Positions 1 to 8,226 of a stretch of DNA of 51,150 nucleotides are shown piece by piece; positions within the stretch are counted from its first letter, which is position 1, and every line of letters begins with the position of its first letter. Made by a program: the position numbers and the translations under genes. Below the pieces are notes generated by a model. It was not told the origin of the DNA. It worked only from the letters and a program-made list of their open reading frames with translations, and ran no database searches. Source of the stretch: an uncultured Phycisphaerae bacterium (GTDB lineage: Bacteria > Planctomycetota > Phycisphaerae > UBA1845 > PWPN01); contig CALLOB010000031.1 in the NCBI GenBank assembly GCA_938005315.1, positions 1 to 51,150 on the forward strand, given 5' to 3'.

Positions 1-1116
1 CCTGTCGTCGAACTGCGGCCGCCCGGCCCGGCCGAACATCTGATGGGCGGCCGAGGCGGGGATGAGCTTCTTCTCGCCGGTCTTGCCCTTCAGCAGCGTG
101 CTGAGCACCACCGACCGGGCCGGCAGATTGATGCCCGCCGCCAGCGTCTCGGTGCAGATCACGAAAGGCACCAGCTTGCGGTTGAACAGGTCCTCGACGA
201 TCTCCTTGTGCTTGGGCAGCACGCCGGCATGGTGCACGCCGACGCCGCGGATGAGCATCTGGCGCAGCTTGGGGCCGACGCCCTCGACCAGGTCGTCCCG
301 CGCCTCCTCCAGCCGGGCCTCGATGGCCGCCCGGGCGGCCGGACCGATCAGCGACAGCCCCTTGAGCCGCTCGGCGACCTCCCAGCACTCGTCGCGGTTG
401 AAGCAGAACACCAGCGCCGGCGTGCGGTTGGCGGCGTCGTCCTCCGAAACCATCTGCGGCAGATGCTCGGTGAGGAGCTGGTCGCCCACCCAGACGTACT
501 CCAGAGGGACGCGCCGCTGCTCGGACAGCACGACCCGCAGGTCCCGCCCGTGCTGGCGTTTCAGCCAGATGGCGAACTCCTGGGGGTTGCCGACCGTGGC
601 CGACAGCAGCAGCACCCGCACGTGGCGGGGCAGCAGCACCAGCGACAGCTCCCAGACGACGCCCCGCTCGGGGTCGTTGAAGCTGTGGAACTCGTCCATG
701 ACCACGGACGCGGTGTCCGAGAGGTCCGACAGTGCCGGATCCGGCGACAGCAGGTGGTTCAGCAGGATCTCGGCCACCACCACGCGCACGATCGCGTCGG
801 GGTTCTCGCGGCGGTTGCCGGTGATCAGGCCGATGTCCCGGCGGGCGAAGCCCCAGCGTTCGGCCAGGTCCTGCATCTCGCGGAACTTCTGGTCGGTCAG
901 GGCGATGAGCGGAGTGGTGTAGTAGAGCCGGCGGCGGGTGTGCAGGGCCTCGAACACCGCCGCCTCGGCGATCAGCGTCTTGCCCATGCCGGTCGGCGCG
1001 CAGACCATGACCCCGCCTGCGGCCTCGAACCACGCCAGCAGAGCCTCCTCCTGATACGGATACAGGTCGAAAGTCAGGGTCTCAAGGAACTTCGCGCACA
1101 GATCGCCCCGGTCCAT
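1..1116 (-). CDS. Ski2-like DEAD/DEAH-box helicase, 5' part (3' end beyond window)
   Basis: This is the N-terminal 372 codons of a superfamily 2 helicase that unwinds RNA or DNA using ATP. The translation shows a Q-motif-like YPYQ near residue 19, a Walker A APTGMGKT at 40-47, a Walker B DEFH at 141-144, an SAT motif III near 170, and at the truncated end the motif VI block [14 protein letters not shown] (359-372). The DEFH/DEVH signature and the QMxGRAGRP form are typical of the Ski2/Mtr4/Lhr-like branch rather than of DEAD-box or RecQ helicases. The ATG at 1116 is the only sensible start; the next upstream ATG is out of frame. The frame stays open to base 1, so the gene is cut by the window edge. 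Substrate (RNA or DNA) cannot be told from this part. Confidence 0.9.
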   Translation of the reverse strand, partial: MDRGDLCAKFLETLTFDLYPYQEEALLAWFEAAGGVMVCAPTGMGKTLIAEAAVFEALHTRRRLYYTTPLIALTDQKFREMQDLAERWGFARRDIGLITGNRRENPDAIVRVVVAEILLNHLLSPDPALSDLSDTASVVMDEFHSFNDPERGVVWELSLVLLPRHVRVLLLSATVGNPQEFAIWLKRQHGRDLRVVLSEQRRVPLEYVWVGDQLLTEHLPQMVSEDDAANRTPALVFCFNRDECWEVAERLKGLSLIGPAARAAIEARLEEARDDLVEGVGPKLRQMLIRGVGVHHAGVLPKHKEIVEDLFNRKLVPFVICTETLAAGINLPARSVVLSTLLKGKTGEKKLIPASAAHQMFGRAGRPQFDDR

Positions 1117-1220
1117 CGCCCCAGCATGGCCGCAGACGGTCCAAAAGTCGAGCGCAACGGCAGGGCGGTGCACCGCAGCCGCCTGCCGGCCGGCGAACTT
1201 GGAACCTGAGCGCATAGGAA

Positions 1221-1252
1221 AGGCGGGTCGCTCCCGTGGAACCGACCCGCCT
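1221..1252 (-). terminator. Rho-independent terminator of the PEP-CTERM gene
   Basis: A perfect 10-bp inverted repeat (1221-1230 with 1243-1252, 12-base loop) lies about 60 bases past the stop codon of the PEP-CTERM gene. Read on the minus strand, the GC-rich stem ends CCCGCCT and runs straight into TTTCC, as expected of an intrinsic terminator. It also separates that gene from the helicase start at 1116. Confidence 0.7.
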
Positions 1253-1310
1253 CACTGCATACCGGGGTGATGATCCGCCGACCGCTCGTGCGCCTGTGTA
1301 CAGGCTGCGA

Positions 1311-2018
1311 TCAGGCCGCGCGTCGCCGGAGGAAAAGCCCTCCCAGCAGGCCCAGCAACGCCGCGGCCGGCTCGGGGATGCAGACCTTGCTGGTCAAGTC
1401 GTAAGTACCGGCCTCCGACCCGACGTCCAGCGTGCCGGCAAACCAGCAGAAGCCGTTCTGGAAGCTCAACAGCTGGCCGTCGAGCTTGAACTCGATCGTG
1501 TTGGAGCTTGCCGGCGGCTGGGGATTGAAGCCGTCCAGAACCCCGTAGTTGAACACGCCGGGATTCAGGGGATCGGCGATGTGGTTGTGCTGCGCGAACG
1601 TCGCGAAATACGGGCCCGAACCGGCGAAGTTCCAGTGGCCGTCCAGCGCGATGTCGATCCCGGAGGTGTCCACGCCCTGAATCGGATACGGCAGGTAGTT
1701 GGTCTCCAGGTAGCTCCAGCCGCCGGGACCCTTGTCGATGTAGATGCCGTAGTTGCCGGCCCAGTTGTCGTTGGGGCCGATGCCCGAAGGCGCGTCCTTC
1801 AGCGTGATCCGGAAGTAGTGGTACGACCCGTCCCAGGCATACTCGGCCGAGAGGATCTCGCGAGCGGTCTTGGCCAGTCCGTCGTCCGGATCCGCGACGA
1901 ACTGGCTGGCCAGCGGTGCGCCGGGCCAGGAGAACGATGTCGCCCCCAGGCCGACCGATGCCGTCATCAGCATCCCGGCCGTCACCGCGGCGATCAATAG
2001 GCGGTGGCGTTTCTTCAT
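1311..2018 (-). CDS. Secreted PEP-CTERM sorting-domain protein, function unknown
   Basis: This 235-aa protein begins MKKRHRLLIAAVTAG, a signal peptide, and ends with a PEP-CTERM sorting signal: IPEP, a hydrophobic stretch AAALLGLLGGLFL and the basic tail RRRAA. Family knowledge says such proteins are exported by Sec, then recognised at the C-terminal tail by an exosortase and attached to or released through the envelope, usually with extracellular polysaccharide. The middle is rich in aromatic, Gly and Asn residues and looks like a beta-sandwich, but I recognise no catalytic motif. The start at 2018 was chosen over longer in-frame starts because GAGGAG sits about seven bases upstream. It is a single-gene unit with its own promoter and terminator. 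No exosortase gene is in the window. Confidence 0.85.
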   Translation of the reverse strand: MKKRHRLLIAAVTAGMLMTASVGLGATSFSWPGAPLASQFVADPDDGLAKTAREILSAEYAWDGSYHYFRITLKDAPSGIGPNDNWAGNYGIYIDKGPGGWSYLETNYLPYPIQGVDTSGIDIALDGHWNFAGSGPYFATFAQHNHIADPLNPGVFNYGVLDGFNPQPPASSNTIEFKLDGQLLSFQNGFCWFAGTLDVGSEAGTYDLTSKVCIPEPAAALLGLLGGLFLRRRAA

Positions 2019-2102
2019 ACTTCTTCTCCTCATCATCAAAGCCTTGCCCCACTCGCTCCTGAGAACACCTCGTGAGCGACGGACATGCATCAGCGCTCAC
2101 AT

Positions 2103-2131
2103 ATGGTATCCGACTCAATGAGGCCGTTCAA
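2103..2131 (-). promoter_or_regulatory. Putative sigma-70 promoter of the PEP-CTERM gene
   Basis: On the minus strand TTGAAC (2131-2126) and TACCAT (2108-2103) are separated by 17 bases. This would give a leader of about 80 bases before the start at 2018. Called by eye from spacing and hexamer match only. Confidence 0.5.
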
Positions 2132-2929
2132 TCGCAGATCCGCCTGTGTTCCCTTTTTTTGCGTGATTTTTATTCGACCAGGACCTGGCGCGCGTTCCCG
2201 CGACATAGTGTGTCTGAAGCATGGCATTCATGATGGCAGCATCCGTCCCGAAACCAGGCGCCAGCATCGTTCAGCGGATCGCAATGACGGCACATCTGCA
2301 CTGAAATCGAGCGCCTGACGAAGAGACGAACTGATACACGCCCCCATCAGGCGATCCAACAAAGCGAACAGTCCCGACGCTGATTGGGTTCGATAAAAGC
2401 ACATGTGTCTCACAAACGGGTCGTCGCGCAGTTTCGGCCGTAATGCAGCGGGCATGGACCACATGTCCTCCCGCCCGCGACCTCCGCAGCAACCTCACGG
2501 CTGGGCAGAATGGCCCCGGCCAGACCGACCAAGGGCGGGCATTTTTCCCCTGCCCAGCGGGCCGGCACTTGGACAGCGAGGCCGGGCATCGCTGCCCAAA
2601 CGCATGCAAATCTTCTTCTGGAAATGACTTAGAGATAATCAGATCCCGCCGGCGCGCAATGGCATGAGTCCTGCAAAAGATCTTGGTGGCCGCGACGCAC
2701 GCCGGACGGCGGACGGAATCCGGGACACCCGGAGCCCGGCGCAGCCGGTTGCGGTCGCGGACGCCCTCATGCCTTCCCATTTCCTCACAACCGCGCCAGG
2801 GGTTCCGCCGCCAACCGGTGGCGAAACCCTGTTCGGACTTTCCCACCCCCGTCCGATAACCTGAAGTGCGATCGCCCGCCCCCGCCCGCCACGACGCCGC
2901 CGCAGGCGGTCCGACGGAAGGATGGACGT
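2132..2929. other. Gene-poor stretch of about 800 bases
   Basis: No reading frame here shows the strong third-position GC bias of neighbouring genes, and none has a convincing start and Shine-Dalgarno pair. GC content is visibly lower than in the flanks. The short frames at 2228-2464 (minus) and 2403-2667 (plus) are rich in Arg, Ser and Cys and look like chance frames. I see no tRNA, riboswitch or repeat array. The stretch may be spacer, decayed gene sequence or a small-RNA locus. Confidence 0.4.
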
Positions 2930-5725
2930 TCACAACCGGAACAGCATCTCCTCGACCGCCAGCCGGAAGGGCAGACGGAGCGGCGCGGTCGAGATGCCGG
3001 GCGCGCGGAGCATGACCTGCAGGTCGACATGGCCTGACGGGGCCGTGGGCGGTACGTCGAGGCGGTAGACGGCCACTGCGGCCCGCGGCGGCGAGACCCG
3101 CCGCGGGACCGGCCAGTCGAAGGGCAGCTCCCACGCCGTCGCCTCATGGGCGGGAGAGAACGTCAGCTCCACGGTCTGTCCAGGACCGACGCTGACCGCG
3201 TCATCGACGGCGCGTCCCTGAATCGTCAGCACCACGGGCGGCTCAACAGGATGAAGGACGAAGCCCGCCGGACCACGCAGGTACACCGGCATGCCGGTGT
3301 CCAGCGTGACAACCATCGCTCCGCCCGCATCGGTCGGCTCGACGACCGTACCGAAGGCATCCGTCACCCGCAGCGGGCGCTCCGCGCGGAAGGCCAGGAG
3401 GCTTCCGGCGTCCGGGGCACAGGCGGCCACGACGTCCTCCCGGCCGTCGGTGAACCGGAAGGCGTAACGGCCCGCACCGAGGTCCACAGGGCCGGCCGGG
3501 CGCATCGCCCCCAGGGTACGGGCCAGCGCGGCCAGCGTCCCGTAGCCCGGCTTGAGCCGCAGGTCGTGGCGCACCAGGCCGAAGTTGGCCTCGTTGTAGA
3601 ACGGGTCGGCGCCGTCGTTGCGGAAGTCGTACCAGGAGACGTTCCGCACCGCCCCGCCGGCCAGGGCGCAGAGGTACACCCGCGCGACCAGCGAGGCCTG
3701 GCGGCGTTCGCTGTAGCCGTCGATGAGCTGGCTGGGAAACCCCATTTCGGTCAACCACACGTCGCGCCCCCCGACCAGCTCGCGCGCCGCCCGCAGCTCG
3801 TGGATGAACTCCAGGTCCTTCAGTTCGCCGCGGTAAGGGTGGATCGTCAGGGCGTCGAAGCGCCCGCCGGCGTTCATCACCTCGCGGATGAAGGCGGTAT
3901 CGATTCCGGCAGTCGAGCAGCCCAGCACCACGGCCTGCGGGTCCTCGGCCTTGATGGCCTCGTAGGCCCGGTTGAGCAGCACCGGGTACAGCTCCCGGGG
4001 ACCCGACCAGAAGAAGATGTTCGGCTCGTTCCAGATCTCCCAGTGGCGGATGCGGTCCTTGTAGCGGCGCACCGCGGCCGCGGCCCATGCCGCATAGTGC
4101 CGCGTCCCCTCATCGCTGTACACGTCCGTCCACGGGCTGCCGTAAGCCAGCAGGCCATAGACGCTGATGCCGTGACGGGCGGCGGTATCGACCAGCTCAT
4201 CGTAGAACGTCCAGTCGAACTCGCCCTGCCGCGGCTCGGTGACATGCCATTGGATCTCCTCGCGCGTCCATTTGACGCCGGCCTGCGCCGCCAGGGCGGC
4301 CATGCGGTCCATCATCGCCGGGCGATCCGGGTGCGTGCGGAAGCGGTACAGGTACAGGCCCACGCCGATGGCACTGTCGGGGTCGGGCGGCGTCCGCTCC
4401 AGCTTCGGCGGCGGCGTACAGGTGCCGATAGAGACCGGCTGCGAGGTGAATCCCGGCTCGATCCACTGCCAGGTCCGCTCCATGAATCCATCCCCGCTGT
4501 CCGGCTCGATGAACTCCAGTTCCACCGGCCGACCGCCGGCCGGCAATTCGCAATCCCTGACCTGGCGATCCGTCCGGCCGGCCGGGCCGCCGCGATCGCA
4601 GACCAGCGTCCCGCGGACCGGAATGTTCCGGAGATTGACCGCCTGAAGGGTGAATTTCAGCCCTCTGCCGTCGTCGCGCACGTCCGGGATCAGCAGGACG
4701 AGCTGACCGGCCCGGGGCCCGGTGTCCACCTCGATCCGCCGGACGCGGATACTGCCGGAGGCCGGCCCATCGCCGCGGCGCAGCGTCAGGGCGATCAGCC
4801 GCAGCGGCAGGCGGGCCACGCCGTCGTTCTCGCCATAACCGTATTGCCAGCCGTGCATGTCGCCCAGAGGGACCTCGAACGTCTGCGGCCCCTCCTCGAC
4901 CAGCCGGCCGAGAGTTCGCGTGAACTCCTGGAAATGCGAGCCGATCCTGACGCCCAGTGCGTGTCCACAGGAACGGCCTTCCACGACCACCCGCAGGCTC
5001 TGCGGTTCCCCGTACAGCGAATGATCCGCCGACAGCGACACCTCTTCGGCCGGACCGTTGAAGGCATAGTGCCAGCAGTCGCCCTCCAGCCGGTTGCCCG
5101 GCCCGCCGGAGGCCGAGGCCCGCCGCAGGTGGTCCGGCTCGTAAGTGCAACCCGGGATTTCCGCCGGCGTCACCGAGTCGGACAGAATCTCGATGTCGTC
5201 GATCAGCAGCACGCCCTCCCTGACGTCGCCGCTGTTCTCGATCAGCACGGCGAAATGGTCGAACGGCGGGCTCGGCCGGCCGTCGCCCGTGCCGCCCCAG
5301 CCGAACTCCCAGCGTGCCATGTCCACCTCGACCTGCTGCCAGTCGGTGCGGGCGTAGCGCAGACCCTTCTGAAACGTCCGCCCGGTGTGGTCCGTGGCCC
5401 GGAAGACGATGCGGTGCGCCCCCGGCTTACGCAGCCACAAGCGCACCCGGGCCGGGCTTCTCTCGGGCAGCCTCCAACCCGCCTGGACGTAGTTGCCGCC
5501 GCCGGTGAAGTCGAAATGCAGCCCCAGCGCGCCTCCGCCCGACCGGCCGGCTCCGGCCATCCAGGCGAGTTTCCCCGCCGCCCCCGGAAACTCCGGACCG
5601 TTGCTGAACGACCAGGCCGCCAGGCAGGATTCGGCGTCGAACCGCTCGGCGGCGACCACCTGGTCGGTCGCCGCGGCCACCGGCAACACCGGTAGAACCA
5701 GACCCGCCGTGATCAGAACATGCAC
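2930..5725 (-). CDS. Secreted multidomain glycoside hydrolase, clan GH-A type (GH39/GH5-like)
   Basis: This 931-aa exported protein has an N-terminal signal peptide (VHVLITAGLVLPVLPVAAA), two beta-sandwich carbohydrate-binding-like regions (roughly 30-230 and 240-400), a TIM-barrel catalytic domain (about 460-780) and a C-terminal beta domain. The barrel shows the clan-A pair: the acid/base Glu in WEIWNEPN near residue 566 and the probable nucleophile Glu in WLTEMGF near 659, after strands 4 and 7. Known clan-A enzymes of this layout hydrolyse xylosides, glucans or related plant and algal polysaccharides with retention; the substrate here is not readable. The GTG at 5725 was chosen because AGGGGG lies seven bases upstream and the signal peptide starts there; the same frame runs open to 7297 across the oppositely oriented gene, which is a shadow. 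Confidence 0.82.
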   Translation of the reverse strand: MHVLITAGLVLPVLPVAAATDQVVAAERFDAESCLAAWSFSNGPEFPGAAGKLAWMAGAGRSGGGALGLHFDFTGGGNYVQAGWRLPERSPARVRLWLRKPGAHRIVFRATDHTGRTFQKGLRYARTDWQQVEVDMARWEFGWGGTGDGRPSPPFDHFAVLIENSGDVREGVLLIDDIEILSDSVTPAEIPGCTYEPDHLRRASASGGPGNRLEGDCWHYAFNGPAEEVSLSADHSLYGEPQSLRVVVEGRSCGHALGVRIGSHFQEFTRTLGRLVEEGPQTFEVPLGDMHGWQYGYGENDGVARLPLRLIALTLRRGDGPASGSIRVRRIEVDTGPRAGQLVLLIPDVRDDGRGLKFTLQAVNLRNIPVRGTLVCDRGGPAGRTDRQVRDCELPAGGRPVELEFIEPDSGDGFMERTWQWIEPGFTSQPVSIGTCTPPPKLERTPPDPDSAIGVGLYLYRFRTHPDRPAMMDRMAALAAQAGVKWTREEIQWHVTEPRQGEFDWTFYDELVDTAARHGISVYGLLAYGSPWTDVYSDEGTRHYAAWAAAAVRRYKDRIRHWEIWNEPNIFFWSGPRELYPVLLNRAYEAIKAEDPQAVVLGCSTAGIDTAFIREVMNAGGRFDALTIHPYRGELKDLEFIHELRAARELVGGRDVWLTEMGFPSQLIDGYSERRQASLVARVYLCALAGGAVRNVSWYDFRNDGADPFYNEANFGLVRHDLRLKPGYGTLAALARTLGAMRPAGPVDLGAGRYAFRFTDGREDVVAACAPDAGSLLAFRAERPLRVTDAFGTVVEPTDAGGAMVVTLDTGMPVYLRGPAGFVLHPVEPPVVLTIQGRAVDDAVSVGPGQTVELTFSPAHEATAWELPFDWPVPRRVSPPRAAVAVYRLDVPPTAPSGHVDLQVMLRAPGISTAPLRLPFRLAVEEMLFRL

Positions 5726-5782
5726 GAGCTGCCCCCTGTCACTATCGTTTCGATGTCGACACGAATCGCACGCCCGGGCGTG

Positions 5783-5811
5783 TTGATATCGGCCGGAAGG
5801 ACGTTTGGCAA
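5783..5811 (-). promoter_or_regulatory. Putative sigma-70 promoter of the glycoside hydrolase gene
   Basis: On the minus strand TTGCCA (5811-5806) and TATCAA (5788-5783) are 17 bases apart, placing transcription start about 50 bases before the GTG at 5725. It lies in the divergent intergenic region shared with the glycosyltransferase gene at 5900. Confidence 0.5.
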
Positions 5812-5899
5812 GCTCGTGCCCTGCGTCACGGTATGAAGTAGAATGCGCGCTCGGGCCTGCCGCAGGAAGAGGCCCGGATCCGGGGCCGCTGGAGGTCCG

Positions 5900-7024
5900 A
5901 TGCGCATTCTGGCACTGGAACCATACTACGGCGGCAGCCACAGGGCCTTTCTGGACGGCTGGGCGGCCCGCAGCCGGCACGCGTTCGACATCCTCGGCCT
6001 GCCGGCGCGCAAGTGGAAGTGGCGGATGCGTCACGCCGCGATCACGCTGGCCGAGGAGGTCCGTGCCCGGCAGGCCGCCGGGGCCCGCTGGGATCTGCTG
6101 TTCTGTTCCGACATGCTCAGCCTGGCGGAGTTTCTCGGTCTGGCGCCGGCGCCGGTCCGGGATCTGCCGGCCGTGGCCTACTTCCACGAGAATCAGCTCA
6201 CCTACCCGGTGCGGTGCGAGCGGGAATGGGACTACCAGTTCGTGCTGACGAATCTGACCACCGCCCTGGCCGCCACGGAGGTGTGGTTCAACTCCGCCTG
6301 GCATCGCGACGCCTTTCTGGACGCCCTGCCGGGGTTCCTCAAGCCGATGGCGGACTTCGTGCCGCTGCAGGCCCCCGATCAGATTCGCCCCCGCTCTCGC
6401 GTTCATCCGCCCGGGATCGAACCGCTGCCGCCTGCCGCGCCGCGCACCCCCGGGCCTCTGCGGATCCTCTGGTCGGCCCGCTGGGAGCATGACAAGAATC
6501 CCGAGGAGTTCTTCGAGGCCCTGGCGCTTCTGGCGGACCGGGGGATTCCCTTCCGGCTGGGGGTCATCGGCCAGGAGTTCCGCGACCGGCCCGCGGTCTT
6601 CGAGACCGCCCGGCAGCGTTTCGCAGACCGGATCGATCACTGGGGATACAAGGCCGACCGTCAGGCGTACGGCGAGGTTCTGGCCTGGGCGGATGTCGTG
6701 GTTTCCACGGCGATGTTCGAGACGTTCGGCATCGGCGTGCTGGAGGCGGTTTCCGCCGGCGCTTTCCCGCTGTTGCCGCCGCGCCTCGCCTATCCGGAGA
6801 TCTTCGGGCCCTCGGCGCCGGAGGGCTCCGCCGATTTCTTCTACGAGCCCGGCGCGGCGTCGCTGGCCCGGCGCCTGGCGGAACTGGCCGATCGGGCGGA
6901 CCGGGGCGACCTTTGGAACGGCGACCCGCGGCGGGGCGTGCGTATCGCCGCCCGCTACGGCTGGAACGTCCTGACCGGGCCGATGGACGACGCCCTGGAG
7001 CGGCTGAATGGAGGCGGTCGATGA
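5900..7024 (+). CDS. DUF3524 / QTMAN-like glycosyltransferase (tRNA-queuosine mannosyltransferase family)
   Basis: This 374-aa protein matches the family that includes animal tRNA-queuosine alpha-mannosyltransferase (GTDC1/QTMAN) by its N-terminal block: MRILALEPYYGGSHRAFLDG, then KWKWRMRHAA, LLFCSDMLSLAEFL and AYFHENQLTYP. The second half is a GT4-type Rossmann domain with ILWSARWEHDKNPEEF and the donor-binding region ETFGIGVLEAVSAGAFPLLP. Eukaryotic members add mannose from GDP-mannose to queuosine in tRNA-Asp; whether bacterial members do this is an inference. The start ATG at 5900 has GGAGG four bases upstream; the frame is open further 5' but without supporting signals. It is transcribed divergently from the glycoside hydrolase and convergently with the sigma factor, so it appears to be a single-gene unit. 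Confidence 0.85.
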   Translation: MRILALEPYYGGSHRAFLDGWAARSRHAFDILGLPARKWKWRMRHAAITLAEEVRARQAAGARWDLLFCSDMLSLAEFLGLAPAPVRDLPAVAYFHENQLTYPVRCEREWDYQFVLTNLTTALAATEVWFNSAWHRDAFLDALPGFLKPMADFVPLQAPDQIRPRSRVHPPGIEPLPPAAPRTPGPLRILWSARWEHDKNPEEFFEALALLADRGIPFRLGVIGQEFRDRPAVFETARQRFADRIDHWGYKADRQAYGEVLAWADVVVSTAMFETFGIGVLEAVSAGAFPLLPPRLAYPEIFGPSAPEGSADFFYEPGAASLARRLAELADRADRGDLWNGDPRRGVRIAARYGWNVLTGPMDDALERLNGGGR

Positions 7025-7080
7025 TTCCGGCGGCACGAGGCGCTCCACCGCATGCCGGGCACATGGCCGGGCGGGCTCCG

Positions 7081-7893
7081 TCAGCGGAGGATGGGGTCGG
7101 CTTCGATCGCCCCGCGCAGCTTGATCAACGCGTTCCGCTGGATCTGCCGCACTCGCTCCTTGCTCAGGCCGATCGCCCGCCCGATCTCGCGGAAAGTCCG
7201 CGAACGGTCCTGACTGCGGGGAAACCGCATGTCCAAGACGCTGGTCTCCAGCCGGGTGAGGTGGCCCTCGTTCCGCTCGAGGATGCGTTGCAGGCACTCC
7301 AGGTAGAGGTCGGCGCCGGGATCCTCCTCGCGGAGCGGGCGCTCGCAGTCGCTGTCGTGCTGGACCGGAAAGAGGTTCCGGTGCAGGGCGTTGCGCTTCT
7401 TGCGCCGCATCAACGCCCGGTAGATGACGCTGCAGGCGTAGGTGCTGAAGCGATAGCCCTTGAACGGGTTGAACCGGTCCACCGACCGGATCAGGCTCAG
7501 CATCGCCTCGCTGGCCAAGTCCTCCCGGTCGAGCGGCTCCCGGCAGAAACGCGCCAGCGTCGAGTAGACCAGCCCGAGGTTATGCTCGATGATGTGGGCC
7601 CGGATGGCCTCGTAGCGGGCCATCCAGGACTGCCGCGTGCTGGGCAGCATGCGGCCCTTGCGGCAAACCCCCGCGGCGCGAAAGGCGCACGCGTGCAGGG
7701 CGATGAAAAGGTCCCGCTCGGTCAGGTCGGGCGGCAGGGCATGATGCCGAAGAAGGGCGTCGGCCAGTTCCGCCGCCCGTCTGGCGGTCGTTTCGCGGTA
7801 CACGCTGGCGTGCGGGGCATACCAGATACGGCGCGGTCGCGCGCGTGCCGCCGGTCGCCGGGATGGAGCTGCTTTCGGTCTCATGGCATCCAT
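7081..7893 (-). CDS. Sigma-70 family RNA polymerase sigma factor lacking region 3
   Basis: This 270-aa protein has sigma region 2 (about residues 97-165: IIEHNLGLVYSTLARF, LDREDLASEAMLSLIRSVDRFNP, FSTYACSVIYRALMR) and region 4 (about 210-265: LETSVLDMRFP, TFREIGRAIGLSKERVRQIQ, ALIKLRGAI). Region 1.1 and an obvious region 3 are absent. It is larger than ECF factors because of a basic N-terminal extension (PRRIWYAP) and a region resembling 1.2. The ERVRQIQ helix is the -35-reading helix of primary-like factors. ATGs at 7893 and 7884 are both possible starts; neither has a strong Shine-Dalgarno. A good promoter lies just upstream. Such factors are usually alternative factors; the regulon is unknown. 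Confidence 0.88.
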   Translation of the reverse strand: MDAMRPKAAPSRRPAARARPRRIWYAPHASVYRETTARRAAELADALLRHHALPPDLTERDLFIALHACAFRAAGVCRKGRMLPSTRQSWMARYEAIRAHIIEHNLGLVYSTLARFCREPLDREDLASEAMLSLIRSVDRFNPFKGYRFSTYACSVIYRALMRRKKRNALHRNLFPVQHDSDCERPLREEDPGADLYLECLQRILERNEGHLTRLETSVLDMRFPRSQDRSRTFREIGRAIGLSKERVRQIQRNALIKLRGAIEADPILR

Positions 7894-7925
7894 CTGCGAA
7901 CCAGACGTGGTATTGCTTCATGAGC

Positions 7926-7955
7926 TATATACCTCAGGATTCAGGCTGCGGCCAA
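7926..7955 (-). promoter_or_regulatory. Putative sigma-70 promoter of the sigma factor gene
   Basis: On the minus strand TTGGCC (7955-7950) and TATATA (7931-7926) are 18 bases apart, about 35 bases upstream of the start at 7893. Confidence 0.5.
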
Positions 7956-8226
7956 CGAAAAAGCCGCAAATCGCGGGCGCCGCGCCGATTTCCGGCTCCG
8001 CTCGGGTGTGTGACGCGTAGTCGTCAGAAGAGCAAGGCCGGCCTCGCCTCCCGGGCGTATGGGCCGGACGAAAAAAACCGGCCTGGCCACGGCCCGCCCG
8101 CCGGCTCGTCGCGGGGCCATCAAGGGGGAGATTGCATCGGATGATCTGAAGGCATTTGGATGTTCCTCCCAGGCAAGTCCCTCCCGGGCAACGGACTGCC
8201 TTCAACGTCGACAAGGAGAGGATCGC

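Noticed and set aside
43..1209. Long plus-strand frame opposite the helicase
   Set aside because: Antisense shadow of a gene with intact helicase motifs; its product is a low-complexity Arg/Gln/Leu-rich sequence.
3146..5695. 849-codon plus-strand frame opposite the glycoside hydrolase
   Set aside because: High-GC antisense shadow, rich in Arg, Gln, His and Val with no domain; the minus strand has signal peptide and catalytic motifs.
5726..7297. 5' extension of the glycoside hydrolase frame to 7297
   Set aside because: Runs across the oppositely oriented glycosyltransferase and sigma genes; the GTG at 5725 has a Shine-Dalgarno and begins the signal peptide.
8071..8105. Possible minus-strand terminator (GC-rich stem then seven Ts)
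   Set aside because: The stem is only about five base pairs with ambiguous pairing and there is no minus-strand gene upstream for it to end.
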